Shown here: positions 1-10,100 of the stretch, in pieces | How the letters are laid out: every line of letters starts with the position of its first letter | Position numbering within the stretch: the first letter of the stretch is position 1 | DNA from: Sphingomonas hominis | Lineage (GTDB): Bacteria; Pseudomonadota; Alphaproteobacteria; Sphingomonadales; Sphingomonadaceae | DNA: 64,000 nt | Direction: 5' to 3' | Assembly (NCBI RefSeq): GCF_013328205.1 | Contig: NZ_JABULH010000002.1 | Location: 62,001-126,000 of the forward strand | Translations under genes and position numbers: made by a program | Notes under the pieces: model-generated | Database searches by the model: none | Seen by the model: the letters and a program-made list of their open reading frames with translations, nothing else | What the model was told of the DNA's origin: nothing

Positions 1-261
1 GATATGGAACTTCACCGCCGCATCGTGTTGGCGACCGCCAATCCGGCGTTCCTGTCGGCGTTCGACGCCTTGTTCGCCGACATCGACAAGATCATGCGTG
101 CGGGCGTCGATATCTCACGCTCGCGACCGCCCGAGGTAATCGGCGCGATGATGCGCGAGCACGACATGGTCGTGGACGCGATCCGCGCGCAGGATGCGGA
201 CGGCGCGGCGCTGGCGATGCGCTGGCATCTGTCGGAAGGGCGCAAGCGGTTGATGCCGTAG
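1..261 (+). CDS. GntR-family regulator, FCD domain (5' partial)
   Basis: This is the C-terminal end of a transcriptional regulator of the GntR/FadR class; the N-terminal winged helix lies before the window. The reading frame is open from base 1 and starts with D-M-E-L-H, which fits the D-x3-H metal or ligand pair of FCD effector domains. Further histidines (REHDMV and RWHLSEGR) sit where the other FCD ligands are expected. The stop is at 259-261. It runs convergently with the gluconokinase gene, so it may control gluconate or sugar-acid catabolism; that link is inference from position. The family call is good, the effector is unknown. Confidence 0.8.
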   Translation, partial: DMELHRRIVLATANPAFLSAFDALFADIDKIMRAGVDISRSRPPEVIGAMMREHDMVVDAIRAQDADGAALAMRWHLSEGRKRLMP

Positions 262-285
262 CGCGTTGTCCTTGATCGCGCGCAG

Positions 286-819
286 TCAGGCGCGTTGTAA
301 CCACGTCACCGCCGCTTCGCACAAGTCATGCGGCGTGGCGCTGGAGGAGAGCGCCAGGATCGGTTCGTCACTACTCGGGCGTTCCAGCGTGTCGAGCTGA
401 CTGTCGAGCAGGCTGGGCGGCATGTAATGCCCCGGCCGGTCGGACAAGCGGCGCAGCAATTCGTCACGGTCGTTGTCGAGCAGAACGAAGCGCGTGCCGT
501 TCCCGGCTGCGGCGATCAACCGTTCGCGGTAGCTGCGGCGCAGCGCCGAACAGGTCGCCACCGCGCAGCCGTTTTCCGCGGCCGTTTGTTCCAGCGCGCG
601 TCCCAGGCGGTCGAGCCAAGGCCAGCGATCGTCGTCCACCAATGCATGACCCGCACGCATCTTCGCCACGGCCGCTTCGTCGTGAAAGTCGTCGCCCTCC
701 AGGAACGGACAGTGCAGTGCGCGCGCGAGCAGCGCGCCCAGCGTCGATTTGCCGGAGCCGCTGACCCCCATGACGACGATCGCCAGCGGCACGCCGGCAT
801 TCGCAACAGGTCGCTTCAC
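286..819 (-). CDS. gntK: Gluconokinase
   Basis: ATP-dependent kinase converting D-gluconate to 6-phosphogluconate, feeding the Entner-Doudoroff and pentose phosphate pathways in the cytoplasm. The protein is 177 residues, normal for the GntK/IdnK family. It opens with a P-loop GVSGSGKST at about residues 18-26, followed by the family signature EGDDFHDEAAVAKMRAG, and has RPGHYMPPSLLDSQ near residue 130. The start is a GTG at 819; no strong ribosome binding site and no usable in-frame ATG are seen. It is convergent with the GntR-family regulator and divergent from the beta-glucan locus. Confidence 0.9.
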   Translation of the reverse strand: MKRPVANAGVPLAIVVMGVSGSGKSTLGALLARALHCPFLEGDDFHDEAAVAKMRAGHALVDDDRWPWLDRLGRALEQTAAENGCAVATCSALRRSYRERLIAAAGNGTRFVLLDNDRDELLRRLSDRPGHYMPPSLLDSQLDTLERPSSDEPILALSSSATPHDLCEAAVTWLQRA

Positions 820-993
820 GCGAGAAACTCCATGCCTGCGCCGACGCGAAAGACGGCGGCTTGGTTCCCGGCATCGCTACGCCCGACCGCGGAGGCGCGA
901 AACTACGACCATCGTCGTGGATGTTCCAACGGGAGGCGGGGCTTAGTGACGGTAAACAGGCACGGACAGCAGGCCATGCACATGGGAGAGACA

Positions 994-3900
994 ATGCGCT
1001 TCGGTCTTCTACTGGCGTCGTTGCTGGCGGTCACAACATCGCCGATCGCGCTCGCCGCGCCGACGGCTGCCGGTATGTCGGCGCTGCCGACCCGCCCCGA
1101 CGACCCCGCCGCGAAGATCGTGAAGGGCAAGGGTGACGGACGCGCCGACGACACCGCCGCGATCCAGCAGGCGCTCGACACCGCGCGCGACAAGACCGGC
1201 CACGGCCTCGTGTTCCTGCCCTCGGGCCGTTACCGCATTACCCGCACGCTGATCGTGCCGATTGGGGTGCGCGTGTTCGGCACCGGTCCGACGCGCCCGG
1301 TGATCGTGCTCGCCCCCAACACGCCTGGGTTCCAGCAGGGCGTGTCGACCATGATCGTCTTCTCGGGCGGGGACCAATATAACGTCGGCGACGTGCCGGT
1401 GCCGGTGCCCGGCGTGGTGCCGGCGGGCAAGGTGGTGCGCGACGCCAACTCCGCCACCTTCTATTCCTCGATGAGCAACGTCGACGTCGAGATCGGCGAC
1501 GGCAACCCGGCCGCCGCGGGCGTCCGCTTCCGCGTGGCGCAGCACGGCTTCCTCAGCCATATGGACTTTCGCCTGGGGTCGGCGTTCGCCGGCGTCTACC
1601 AGGCGGGCAACGTCATGGAGGACGTCCACTTCCACGGCGGCCGCTACGGCATCGTCACCGAGAAGACCTCGCCCGCGTGGCAGTTCACGCTGCTCGACTC
1701 GACCTTCGACGGGCAGCGCGACGCCGCGATCCGCGAGCATGAGGCGGGGCTGACGCTGGTCAACGTGTCGATCCGCGACACGCCGGTGGGCGTGCAGATC
1801 GACGAAGGGTACGGCGACAGCTTCTGGGCCAAGAACCTGCGGCTGGAGAACGTCTCGCGCGCCGGGCTGGTGATCGGCGCGGAGAAGAGCGTGTTCACGC
1901 AGATGGGGCTCGACAATGCGGTCGCGTCCAACGTGCCGACATTGGTGCGCTTCGCGGGTAGCGATCGGACGATCCCTGGCCGAGCGGGCGCGTACCGCGT
2001 CACCTCGTTCAGCCACGGGGTCAAGGTGAACGGCCTGGAGACGGTCGGCAAGACCGCCACGGACGTGCAGATCGCGCCGCTGCGCGCGCTGCCGGCGGCA
2101 GGCGGACCGGCAATCCGTGCGCTGCCCGCGATAGCGCAGTGGACCAACGTCAAGACGCTGGGCGTGCGCGGCGACGGGCGGACCGACGACACCGCCGCGA
2201 TCCAGCGCGCGATCGACACGCAGCGCGTGCTGTATTTCCCGACCGGCTTCTACATCGTCACCGACACGCTGCGGCTGAAGCCCGACACGGTGCTGATCGG
2301 CATGCACCCGGCGATGACGCAGTTCGTCATTCCGGACGAGAACCCGCGCCATGCCGGCGTCGGCAGCGTGGTGCCGATCATCGAGACGCCGCTGGGCGGG
2401 CGCAACATCGTGCAAGGCCTTGGCCTGTTCACCGGTCGGATCAATCCGCGCGCGGCCAACATCGTGTGGCGTTCGGGCGCGGACAGCTTGCTCAACGACG
2501 TCAAGATCATGGGCGGCGGCGGCACGCCGACCGTCGACGGCAAGGGGCTGGGCGAGCGGCGTGGCGGTGGCGGCGATCCGATCGCGGACAATCGCTGGGA
2601 TGCGCAATATCCCAGCATCTGGGTCGACGGCGGCGGCGGCACCTTTGCCGATATCTGGAGCCCCAACACCTTCGCGCAGGCGGGCTTCTACGTCTCCAAC
2701 ACGCGCGTGCCCGGCCACGTCTACGAGATGTCGGTCGAGCATCACGTGCGCAACGAATTCGTGTTCGACAATGTCGAGAATTGGGAGCTGCTCGCGCCGC
2801 AGACCGAGCAGGAAGTGGGCGAGGGCATGGATGCCGTCTCGCTGGAGGTGCGCAACTCGCGCAACCTGCTGTTCGCCAATTACCATGCGTACCGCGTGAC
2901 GCGAAACTTCCACCCCGCGCCGATGGCGGTGAAACTGTTCAACTCGTCCGACATTCGGTTCCGCAACGTTCACGTCAACGCCGAGAGCGGGTTCGCGACC
3001 TGCGACACGAACGGGTGCGGCACGTTCCTGCGCGCGAGCAAGTTCCCGTTCGAGAACACGATTCGCGACATGACCAACAAGCTCGACGTGCGCGAGCGCG
3101 AGTTCGCGCGGCTCGACGTGCCGGCCAAGCCGGTCGCGCCTGCCGTGTCGCGGCTCGGCGGTGAGGTAAAGAAGCTGGAAGACGGCTTCTTCTCGATCTC
3201 GGGCGGTGCAAGCGACGCATCGGGCGCGCTGTACTTCGTCGAGCGGCGGTTCCAGCGCATCTACCGCTACACGCCGAACAAGGGACTGGAGATCGTGCGC
3301 GACCATGCGCTCGACCCGGTCAATCTGGCGGTCGACGCGTCGGGCAAGCTGCTGGTGCTGTCGAGCTACGGTCCGGAAGGCACCGTGTATCAGGTCGATC
3401 CGCGCCGTCACGATCCTCAAGTGAGCGTGCTGGCGGCGACCGCGGCGACGCCGCAGGGCGGGGCGGGTGACGGAGCGCGCGTGCTGCTGCCGGTTAATTG
3501 GTGGAACAACGGCGAATTCCGCGACCAGTACGATCCCGCGCGCGACCATTTCACCACGCTGGGCGAGATGTTCGCACGCGACGTCGCGGCACCCAAGCCG
3601 CGCCAATACGCGTCCGCCGACGGCAGCCTGGTGCTGCCGGCCTTCCGCACCTTTCAGCAGGGCTCGCCCGATCACATCGGCTGGCGCTGGTCGGACGCGC
3701 TCAATGCGCACGGTTTCGTGTCGGGCAAGCCCGGCGAGCGCGTGTTCGTGACCAATTCGTCGGAGAACATGACCTACAGCGGGCTGGTCGGCGCGGGCGG
3801 GACGCTGACCGATCTGAAGCCGTTCGCGAACCGCGGCGGCGAGAGCGTCGTCAAGGGGCCGGACGGGCGCGTGTTCGTCGCTAACGGACAGGTGTTCGCT

Positions 3901-4032
3901 TACGCCGCCGATGGGCGCGAACTGGGCCGGATCGACGTGCCCGACCGCCCGCTCCAGCTGCTGTTCGGCGGCGCGGACGGCCGCACCTTGTACATCCTGA
4001 CGCACCACGCGCTCTACGCCGCGCGCCCGTGA
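994..4032 (+). CDS. GH55-like tandem beta-helix glycosidase with C-terminal propeller-like domain
   Basis: A predicted exported enzyme of about 1012 residues. ATG 994 was chosen because GGGAGAG lies just upstream and a clear signal peptide follows (MRFGLLLASLLAVTTSPIALA). Two pectate-lyase-3 type beta-helix starts are visible, GDGRADDTAAIQQALD near residue 45 and GDGRTDDTAAIQRAID near residue 386; this tandem is the hallmark of GH55 exo-beta-1,3-glucanases. The block EHHVRNEFVFDNVENW...QTEQE resembles the GH55 active-site strand (EHH ... QTE). Residues from about 720 to the end look like an SMP-30/NHL-type propeller. It lies immediately before a TonB-dependent receptor. Beta-1,3-glucan as substrate is inferred from family and neighbours. 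Confidence 0.8.
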   Translation: MRFGLLLASLLAVTTSPIALAAPTAAGMSALPTRPDDPAAKIVKGKGDGRADDTAAIQQALDTARDKTGHGLVFLPSGRYRITRTLIVPIGVRVFGTGPTRPVIVLAPNTPGFQQGVSTMIVFSGGDQYNVGDVPVPVPGVVPAGKVVRDANSATFYSSMSNVDVEIGDGNPAAAGVRFRVAQHGFLSHMDFRLGSAFAGVYQAGNVMEDVHFHGGRYGIVTEKTSPAWQFTLLDSTFDGQRDAAIREHEAGLTLVNVSIRDTPVGVQIDEGYGDSFWAKNLRLENVSRAGLVIGAEKSVFTQMGLDNAVASNVPTLVRFAGSDRTIPGRAGAYRVTSFSHGVKVNGLETVGKTATDVQIAPLRALPAAGGPAIRALPAIAQWTNVKTLGVRGDGRTDDTAAIQRAIDTQRVLYFPTGFYIVTDTLRLKPDTVLIGMHPAMTQFVIPDENPRHAGVGSVVPIIETPLGGRNIVQGLGLFTGRINPRAANIVWRSGADSLLNDVKIMGGGGTPTVDGKGLGERRGGGGDPIADNRWDAQYPSIWVDGGGGTFADIWSPNTFAQAGFYVSNTRVPGHVYEMSVEHHVRNEFVFDNVENWELLAPQTEQEVGEGMDAVSLEVRNSRNLLFANYHAYRVTRNFHPAPMAVKLFNSSDIRFRNVHVNAESGFATCDTNGCGTFLRASKFPFENTIRDMTNKLDVREREFARLDVPAKPVAPAVSRLGGEVKKLEDGFFSISGGASDASGALYFVERRFQRIYRYTPNKGLEIVRDHALDPVNLAVDASGKLLVLSSYGPEGTVYQVDPRRHDPQVSVLAATAATPQGGAGDGARVLLPVNWWNNGEFRDQYDPARDHFTTLGEMFARDVAAPKPRQYASADGSLVLPAFRTFQQGSPDHIGWRWSDALNAHGFVSGKPGERVFVTNSSENMTYSGLVGAGGTLTDLKPFANRGGESVVKGPDGRVFVANGQVFAYAADGRELGRIDVPDRPLQLLFGGADGRTLYILTHHALYAARP

Positions 4033-4067
4033 CCGGCATGAAAAACATTATATTGGGGGAAGATAAG

Positions 4068-7000
4068 ATGAAGAGCATGTTCGCCGAACCGTTAATGGCC
4101 CGTCGCCGCACCGCGGTGCTGCGCGCCAGCCTGGCGCCGATCCTTGCCTGTGCGCTGGCACTGCCGGCGGCGGCGCAGGAGGCGGTCGGGCCGCCCGCCG
4201 ATCAGGCTACGCAGGCACCCGCCGCGCCCGGTACCTCGATCGACACCAACGCCGAACAGGCACCGGGCGCATCGTCGGACATCGTGGTCACGGGTTCGCG
4301 CATCCAGTCGAGCGGCTTCACCGCGCCGACCCCCACGACCGTGATCGGCGCCGAGCAGATCCAGGCGAATGCGCAGCCCAACATCTTCAACACGATCGCG
4401 CAGCTGCCGTCGCTGCAAGGCTCAACCGGTGTCACGACCGGCACGAACAGCACGTCGAGCGGCACGCAGGGGCTCAGCTCCTTCTCGCTGCGCGGCCTGG
4501 GTACGATCCGCACGCTGACGCTGCTCGACGGGCAGCGCGTGGTCGGCGCGAACGTGACGGGCGTGCCCGACATCAGCCAGTTCCCGCAGCTGCTGATCGA
4601 CCGCGTCGACGTGGTGACGGGCGGCGCCTCTGCCTCCTACGGGTCGGACGCGGTCGGCGGCGTCGTCAACTTCATCACCAACAAGCGGTTCACCGGGCTG
4701 AAGGGCAATGTCCAGGGTGGCATCAGCACCTACGGCGACGATGAATCGGTGCTGGTGCAATTGGCGGCGGGCAAGTCGTTCGCCAACGACCGCCTGCACC
4801 TGATCGTCAGCGGCGAATACGCGCACGAGGAGGGCATCGGGCCGGGTGGCTTTGGTGAGGATGCGCCGGCGGGTCGCGACTGGTACACCACCGCCACCAT
4901 CGTCAACCGCGGCATCACGAACGACGGCCGTCCGCAGTTCAACTACCGCGAGCACGCGCAGGCGTATCAGTACACGCTGTACGGCCTCATCAACAACGGA
5001 CCGTTGCAGGGCACCGCGTTCAACCGCGACGGACAGCCGTTCGCGTTCCAATACGGCTCCAACGGCGTGCCGACGCGCAACAACACGGGCAATGTCGCGG
5101 GCTGCTACGTCGGTTTCTGTATCGGTGGCGACCTGTCGGGCAACGTCGGGATCGGTACCACGCTGAAATCCGGGCTCGACCGCTACAACGGTTACGGCCG
5201 GGTCGGCTTCGACATCGACGCCGACAACGAGATCTACGCGACCGTCAACATCTCGCAGGTCGACAGCAACAACCAGCCCAATCCCGGCGCGGCGCAGTCG
5301 AGCCTGACGATGCGCTGCGACAATCCGTTTTTGCCCGCATCGGTATCGGCGCTCTGCCCGGCGTCGGGCACGTTCGGCTACGGCGTCAGCAACGCGATCC
5401 TGCCGAACATCAAGGTGGAGCCGTCGCGCAAGCAATATCGCTTCGTCGCGGGCGCCAACGGCAAGGTCGAGGCGCTGGGGCAGGATTGGCGCTACGACGC
5501 TTATTACGAGCACGGCGAGAACATCACCGACATCACCGTCAGCAACATGCTGATCCCGCGCCGCTACCTGCGCGCGATCGATGCCACGCGCGACGCGAGC
5601 GGTGCGATCGTCTGCCGCGATCCCGTGGCGCGCGCCGGCGGGTGCCGACCGATCAACATCTTCGGCGGCACGCCACTGTCACCCGAAGCGCTGGCCTATC
5701 TGCAACCCGCCAACGGCCCGTTCCAGCACACGCGCCAGACGCAGGACGTGGCGAGCGCCAACATTTCGGGCAACGCTTTCTCGACGTGGGCTGGACCGAT
5801 CTCGGTGGCGCTGGGTGCGGAATGGCGGCATGAGTTCTACCGTGTGACCGCCGATCCGTACGGCAATGGCATCCTGACCGGGGCGACCGCGTACAACGCC
5901 GATTATCCGGCCGACCCGATCTTCGACAATGGCGGCGGCAATTGGTACGCGGGCAATTACCGCGCGGGCCGCGGCGCTTACTCGGTGCTGGAAAGCTATC
6001 TCGAACTGAACGTGCCGGTGTTGAACGACCCTGACGGCGCGGGCACCGCGAACGTCAATCTTGCCGGGCGCGCCACCAATTACAGCACGTCAGGCACCGT
6101 TTACACGTGGAAGGTCGGCGGCACCTGGGATACGCCGCTCGACGGCTTCCGCCTGCGCGCAGTCACGTCGCGTGACGTGCGTGCACCCAATTTGTCCGAA
6201 CTGTTCGCCGCGCCGATCTCGGTCAACGTGCCGAATTTCACCAACCCGTTCAACAACAGCGCGGTGGCAATCTCGCAGAACACCATCGGCAACGCCAATC
6301 TGGTGCCCGAGACCGCACGCAACACCGAACTGGGCGCAGTGCTGTCGCGTCCCGAGTGGCTGCCCGGGCTCAGCCTGTCGTTCGATTACTACCATATCAA
6401 GATCAAGGACGTGATCTCCGCGCTCGGCGCGCAGCAGCTGGTGAATTACTGCCAGCAGGGTGTGACGCAATTGTGCGGCGCGTTCTTCCTCGATGGACCC
6501 GGCGGCACGGGCAATTTCGTCAACGTGCAGCCGTTCAACCTGGCGTCGATCAAGACCGAAGGCTTCGACATCGAGGCGAGCTACCAGATGAAGCAGCCGC
6601 TCGGCTTGCCGGGCTCATTCACGGTGCGCGGACTCGCCACTCACGTCATCAACTTCGTCACAGACCTGGGCCTGCCCAACACGGTGCCGATCGACTCCGC
6701 GGGCGTGAACACGGGCGCTACGCCGTCGTGGAAGTGGCTGGCGACGCAGACCTACGCGCAGGACGAGTTCTCCTTGTTCCTGCAACAGCGCTGGTTCTCC
6801 GACGGCGTGTTCGGCAGCCAGTACGTGGTGTGCGACACCAATTGCCCCGTATCGACCGCGAACGCGCCGACGATCGACTTCAACAAGATGGACGGCGCCT
6901 TTTACTTCGACATCGGCGGCACGTACAATTTCTCGACCGGGCTGAGCGCCTATTTCAAGGTCGACAATCTGTTCAACCGCGATCCGACGCCGTCGCCGCA

Positions 7001-7085
7001 GACCAACACCGGCGTCGACATCAATCCGCAGCTCTATGACATCATCGGCCGCGTCTTCCGCGCCGGCGTGCGGTTCAAGTTCTGA
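4068..7085 (+). CDS. TonB-dependent outer-membrane receptor
   Basis: An outer-membrane active transporter energised by TonB-ExbBD, here presumably importing beta-glucan oligosaccharides. The start at 4068 is preferred over the upstream GTG that overlaps the previous stop, because GGGGGA at 4055-4060 is correctly spaced. A signal peptide ends at AALPAAAQ-like residues, followed by the plug domain with DIVVTGSRI, the typical N-terminal motif of sphingomonad and Caulobacter receptors. The C-terminus ends in aromatic VFRAGVRFKF, as expected for the last beta-strand. It starts 35 bases after the GH55 gene and is followed by a strong terminator, so the two probably form one transcript. Confidence 0.92.
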   Translation: MKSMFAEPLMARRRTAVLRASLAPILACALALPAAAQEAVGPPADQATQAPAAPGTSIDTNAEQAPGASSDIVVTGSRIQSSGFTAPTPTTVIGAEQIQANAQPNIFNTIAQLPSLQGSTGVTTGTNSTSSGTQGLSSFSLRGLGTIRTLTLLDGQRVVGANVTGVPDISQFPQLLIDRVDVVTGGASASYGSDAVGGVVNFITNKRFTGLKGNVQGGISTYGDDESVLVQLAAGKSFANDRLHLIVSGEYAHEEGIGPGGFGEDAPAGRDWYTTATIVNRGITNDGRPQFNYREHAQAYQYTLYGLINNGPLQGTAFNRDGQPFAFQYGSNGVPTRNNTGNVAGCYVGFCIGGDLSGNVGIGTTLKSGLDRYNGYGRVGFDIDADNEIYATVNISQVDSNNQPNPGAAQSSLTMRCDNPFLPASVSALCPASGTFGYGVSNAILPNIKVEPSRKQYRFVAGANGKVEALGQDWRYDAYYEHGENITDITVSNMLIPRRYLRAIDATRDASGAIVCRDPVARAGGCRPINIFGGTPLSPEALAYLQPANGPFQHTRQTQDVASANISGNAFSTWAGPISVALGAEWRHEFYRVTADPYGNGILTGATAYNADYPADPIFDNGGGNWYAGNYRAGRGAYSVLESYLELNVPVLNDPDGAGTANVNLAGRATNYSTSGTVYTWKVGGTWDTPLDGFRLRAVTSRDVRAPNLSELFAAPISVNVPNFTNPFNNSAVAISQNTIGNANLVPETARNTELGAVLSRPEWLPGLSLSFDYYHIKIKDVISALGAQQLVNYCQQGVTQLCGAFFLDGPGGTGNFVNVQPFNLASIKTEGFDIEASYQMKQPLGLPGSFTVRGLATHVINFVTDLGLPNTVPIDSAGVNTGATPSWKWLATQTYAQDEFSLFLQQRWFSDGVFGSQYVVCDTNCPVSTANAPTIDFNKMDGAFYFDIGGTYNFSTGLSAYFKVDNLFNRDPTPSPQTNTGVDINPQLYDIIGRVFRAGVRFKF

Positions 7086-7140
7086 CACGGCATCATCGTC
7101 GATAGCGGCCCGCCGCCGTCCCCTTCGTTCCCCCCGACTG

Positions 7141-7167
7141 CCCCGGCCTTTGCGCCGGGGCTTTTTT
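7141..7167 (+). terminator. Rho-independent terminator after the TonB receptor
   Basis: A perfect 7-base stem CCCCGGC/GCCGGGG with a 6-base loop is followed by CTTTTTT. It lies 55 bases after the receptor stop and 20 bases before the next gene, so it separates the first GH55-receptor pair from the second GH55 gene. Confidence 0.9.
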
Positions 7168-7187
7168 CTCCACGCGAGGTTTCCAGC

Positions 7188-10100
7188 ATGGTTCGCCTTC
7201 ACGCAGCGGCAATCATCCTCTCCGCGACCATCGGCGGCGCGCTACCCGCTACGGCTGAGCGATCAGCCTTCGTCACCGCGCCGGTGGACGCGCGTGCGAC
7301 GGTGGTGCGCGGCATCGGCGACGGGCGCGCCGACGACAGCGCCGCGATCCAGCGCGCGATCGACGCTGCGGCCGATCAGGGCGGCGGCGGCATCGTGTTC
7401 CTGCCCTCGGGCGATTATCGCATCACGCGCACCATCTACCTGTGGCCGGGCGTGCGCCTGTTCGGCGTGGGCGCGACGCGGCCGCGGATCGTGCTGGGCG
7501 ACCACACGCCGGGGTTCAGCCGCGGGGTCGCCAACATGATCATGTTCGCGGGCGCACGACGTGCGGGAGCAGACGGGCGCCGCGTGCCATTCCCGCCGCC
7601 CGGCAGCGTGCCGTTCGACCCCGCCATCGCTGACGCGAACCCCGGCACCTTCTATTCCGCGATCAGCAACGTCGACATCCGCGTCGGGCGCGGCAACCCG
7701 GCGACCGCGGCGATCCGCTTTCACGCGGCGCAGCACGCTTACGTCAGCCACATGCGCTTCGATCTCGGATCGGCGCTGGCCGGTCTCTACCAGGTCGGCA
7801 ACATCGGGCAGGACCTGCATTTCAGCGGCGGGCGCTACGGCATTCTAACCGAGAAGCCGTCACCGGCCTGGCCGTTCGCGCTGATCGACGCGACGTTCGA
7901 GGGGCAGCGCGATGCCGCGATCCGCGAGCATGAGGCGGGGCTGACGATGGTCAACGTCGCGATCCGCGACACGCCGGTCGGCATCGACATCGACGAAGGC
8001 TATGGCGACTGGCTGTGGGGCAAGGACGTGCGGTTCGAGAATGTCTCGCGCGCCGCGATCGTCATCTCGAACGAGAACAATCCTTATACCCAGATCGGGT
8101 TCGACCATGCGCTGGCCGCGCGCACGCCTACCTTTGCGCGCTTTCGCGACAGCGGCCGGACGGTAGCGGGGAAGGGCGCGGCGTATCGCATGCGCGCGTT
8201 CGGCTACGGCCTGTCGGTTCCGGCGCTGGACGAGATGGGCAGGTTCGAGACGCGCGCGGACGCGGAGGCGCTGGGCGCGCTGCCAGCACGGCGGGCGGAC
8301 GCGATCCGCGCGCTACCTGCGACGGGCGACTGGTTCAACGTGCGCGACGCGGGCGCGAAGGGTGATGATCGCAGCGACGACACCGCCGCGATCCAGCGCG
8401 CGATCAACGAACACCGCACCGTCTACTTCCCCGCCGGCCGCTACGTCGTGCGCGACACGCTGCGGCTGCGCCCCGACAGCGTGCTGGTGGCGCTGCACCC
8501 CAATCTGACGCAGATCATCTTGCCCGACGGCACCCCCGCCTTCCAGGGGGTAGGCGCGCCCAAGGCGCTGGTCCAGAGCGCCGATGGCGGGGACGCGATC
8601 GTGTCGGGCCTGGGGCTGTTCACCGGCGGGATCAACCCGCGCGCCACCGCCTTGCTGTGGACCGCGGGCGCGGAGTCGCTGGTCGACGACGTCAAGTTCC
8701 AGGGCGGGCACGGGACCGACCTGGCCGGGGGCAAAAGGTTCGTGCCCTATAATGCCAATGCGAGCGGCGATGCCGATCCGGCCAAGCGCTGGGACGCGCA
8801 ATATCCCAGCCTGTGGGTGACGCGCGGCGGCGGCGGCACGTTCAACAACATCTGGACGCCCAACACCTACGCGCAGGCGGGCTTTTACGTGTCAGACACC
8901 GACACGCCGGGGCATGTGTATCAGCTGTCGGCCGAGCACCACGGCCGGGTCGAGATCGGGCTCAATCGGGTCGCCAACTGGGAGCTTCTCGCCCCGCAAA
9001 CGGAGGAGGAGGGCGGCGAGAGCCGCGACGCGGTGGCGCTGGAGATCCGGGACTCACGCGACCTGCTGATCGCCAACCTGCACGCTTATCGCGTCACCCG
9101 CACGCAAAAGCCCAAGCCTGCCGCGGTGACGCTGTACAACAGCCGCAATATCCGCTTCCGCAACGTCCACGTAAATGCGGAGAGCGGGCTCGGCACGTGC
9201 GACGAGAACGGTTGCGCGACCTTTCTGCGTGCCAACAAATTCCCGTACGAGAATGCGATCGTCGACGTGGCACGCGGGCTGGAGGTGCGCGAGCGCGAGT
9301 TCGCGATGCTGGACGTGCCGTCGACGCCTAATACCGTCACACCCTCTGCCGCGACGCCTGCTGCCGCGCCGATCGCCAGCGACGCGCGCGTGGAGCGGAT
9401 CGGCGACGGGTTCGACGCGATCGGCGGCGCGACCGCCGCGCCCGACGGTACGCTCTATTTCGTCGATCGGATCCAGCAACGCATCTATCGCTGGGACGAG
9501 CGACGCGGCTTGGGAATCGAGCGCGATGCGACGAGCGATGCCGTCAACCTAGCCGCCGATCGCTCGGGCAATCTGATGGTGTTGTCGTCGGCGGGCCGCG
9601 ACGGCACGGTGTACAGCTTCCGCCCTGGCAGTTCCGACGGCGACGTGACGGTGATCGCGCCGACGCCGATGAAACGAGATGGCAATGTCGCGCTCGCGCT
9701 GCCAGGCAATTGGTGGAACAACGGCGAGTTCAAGGATCAATTGGATAGCGCCACGCTGCGCTTCACCACGCTGGCCGATCTGTTCGCGCGCGATGTCGCG
9801 ACGCCGCCCGAACGTGGGTATATTTCACCCGATGGTAGTTTGACGCTGCCCGCTTACCGCGTGTTTCAGCAGGGACCGGCCGACCATCGCGGACGCCGTT
9901 TCTCGCACGCGCTCGACAGCTACGGCTTCGTGACCGCGCGGCCGGGCTCGCGCGTTTACGTCAGCAATGCCTCGGAAGCACGGACCTACATCGCGCTGGT
10001 CGGATCGTCGGGCGCGTTGACCGACCTCAAGCCCTTCGCCGCGCGGGGCGGAGAAAGCGTCGCGGTCGGCCCTGACGGGCGGGTGTTCGTCGCCAACGGG

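Noticed and set aside
1009-4008. A 999-codon open frame on the minus strand opposite the first GH55-like gene
   Set aside because: Its product is rich in Arg, His, Val and Asp in the pattern of antisense frames in GC-rich genes, has no domain, and mirrors the strongly supported plus-strand gene.
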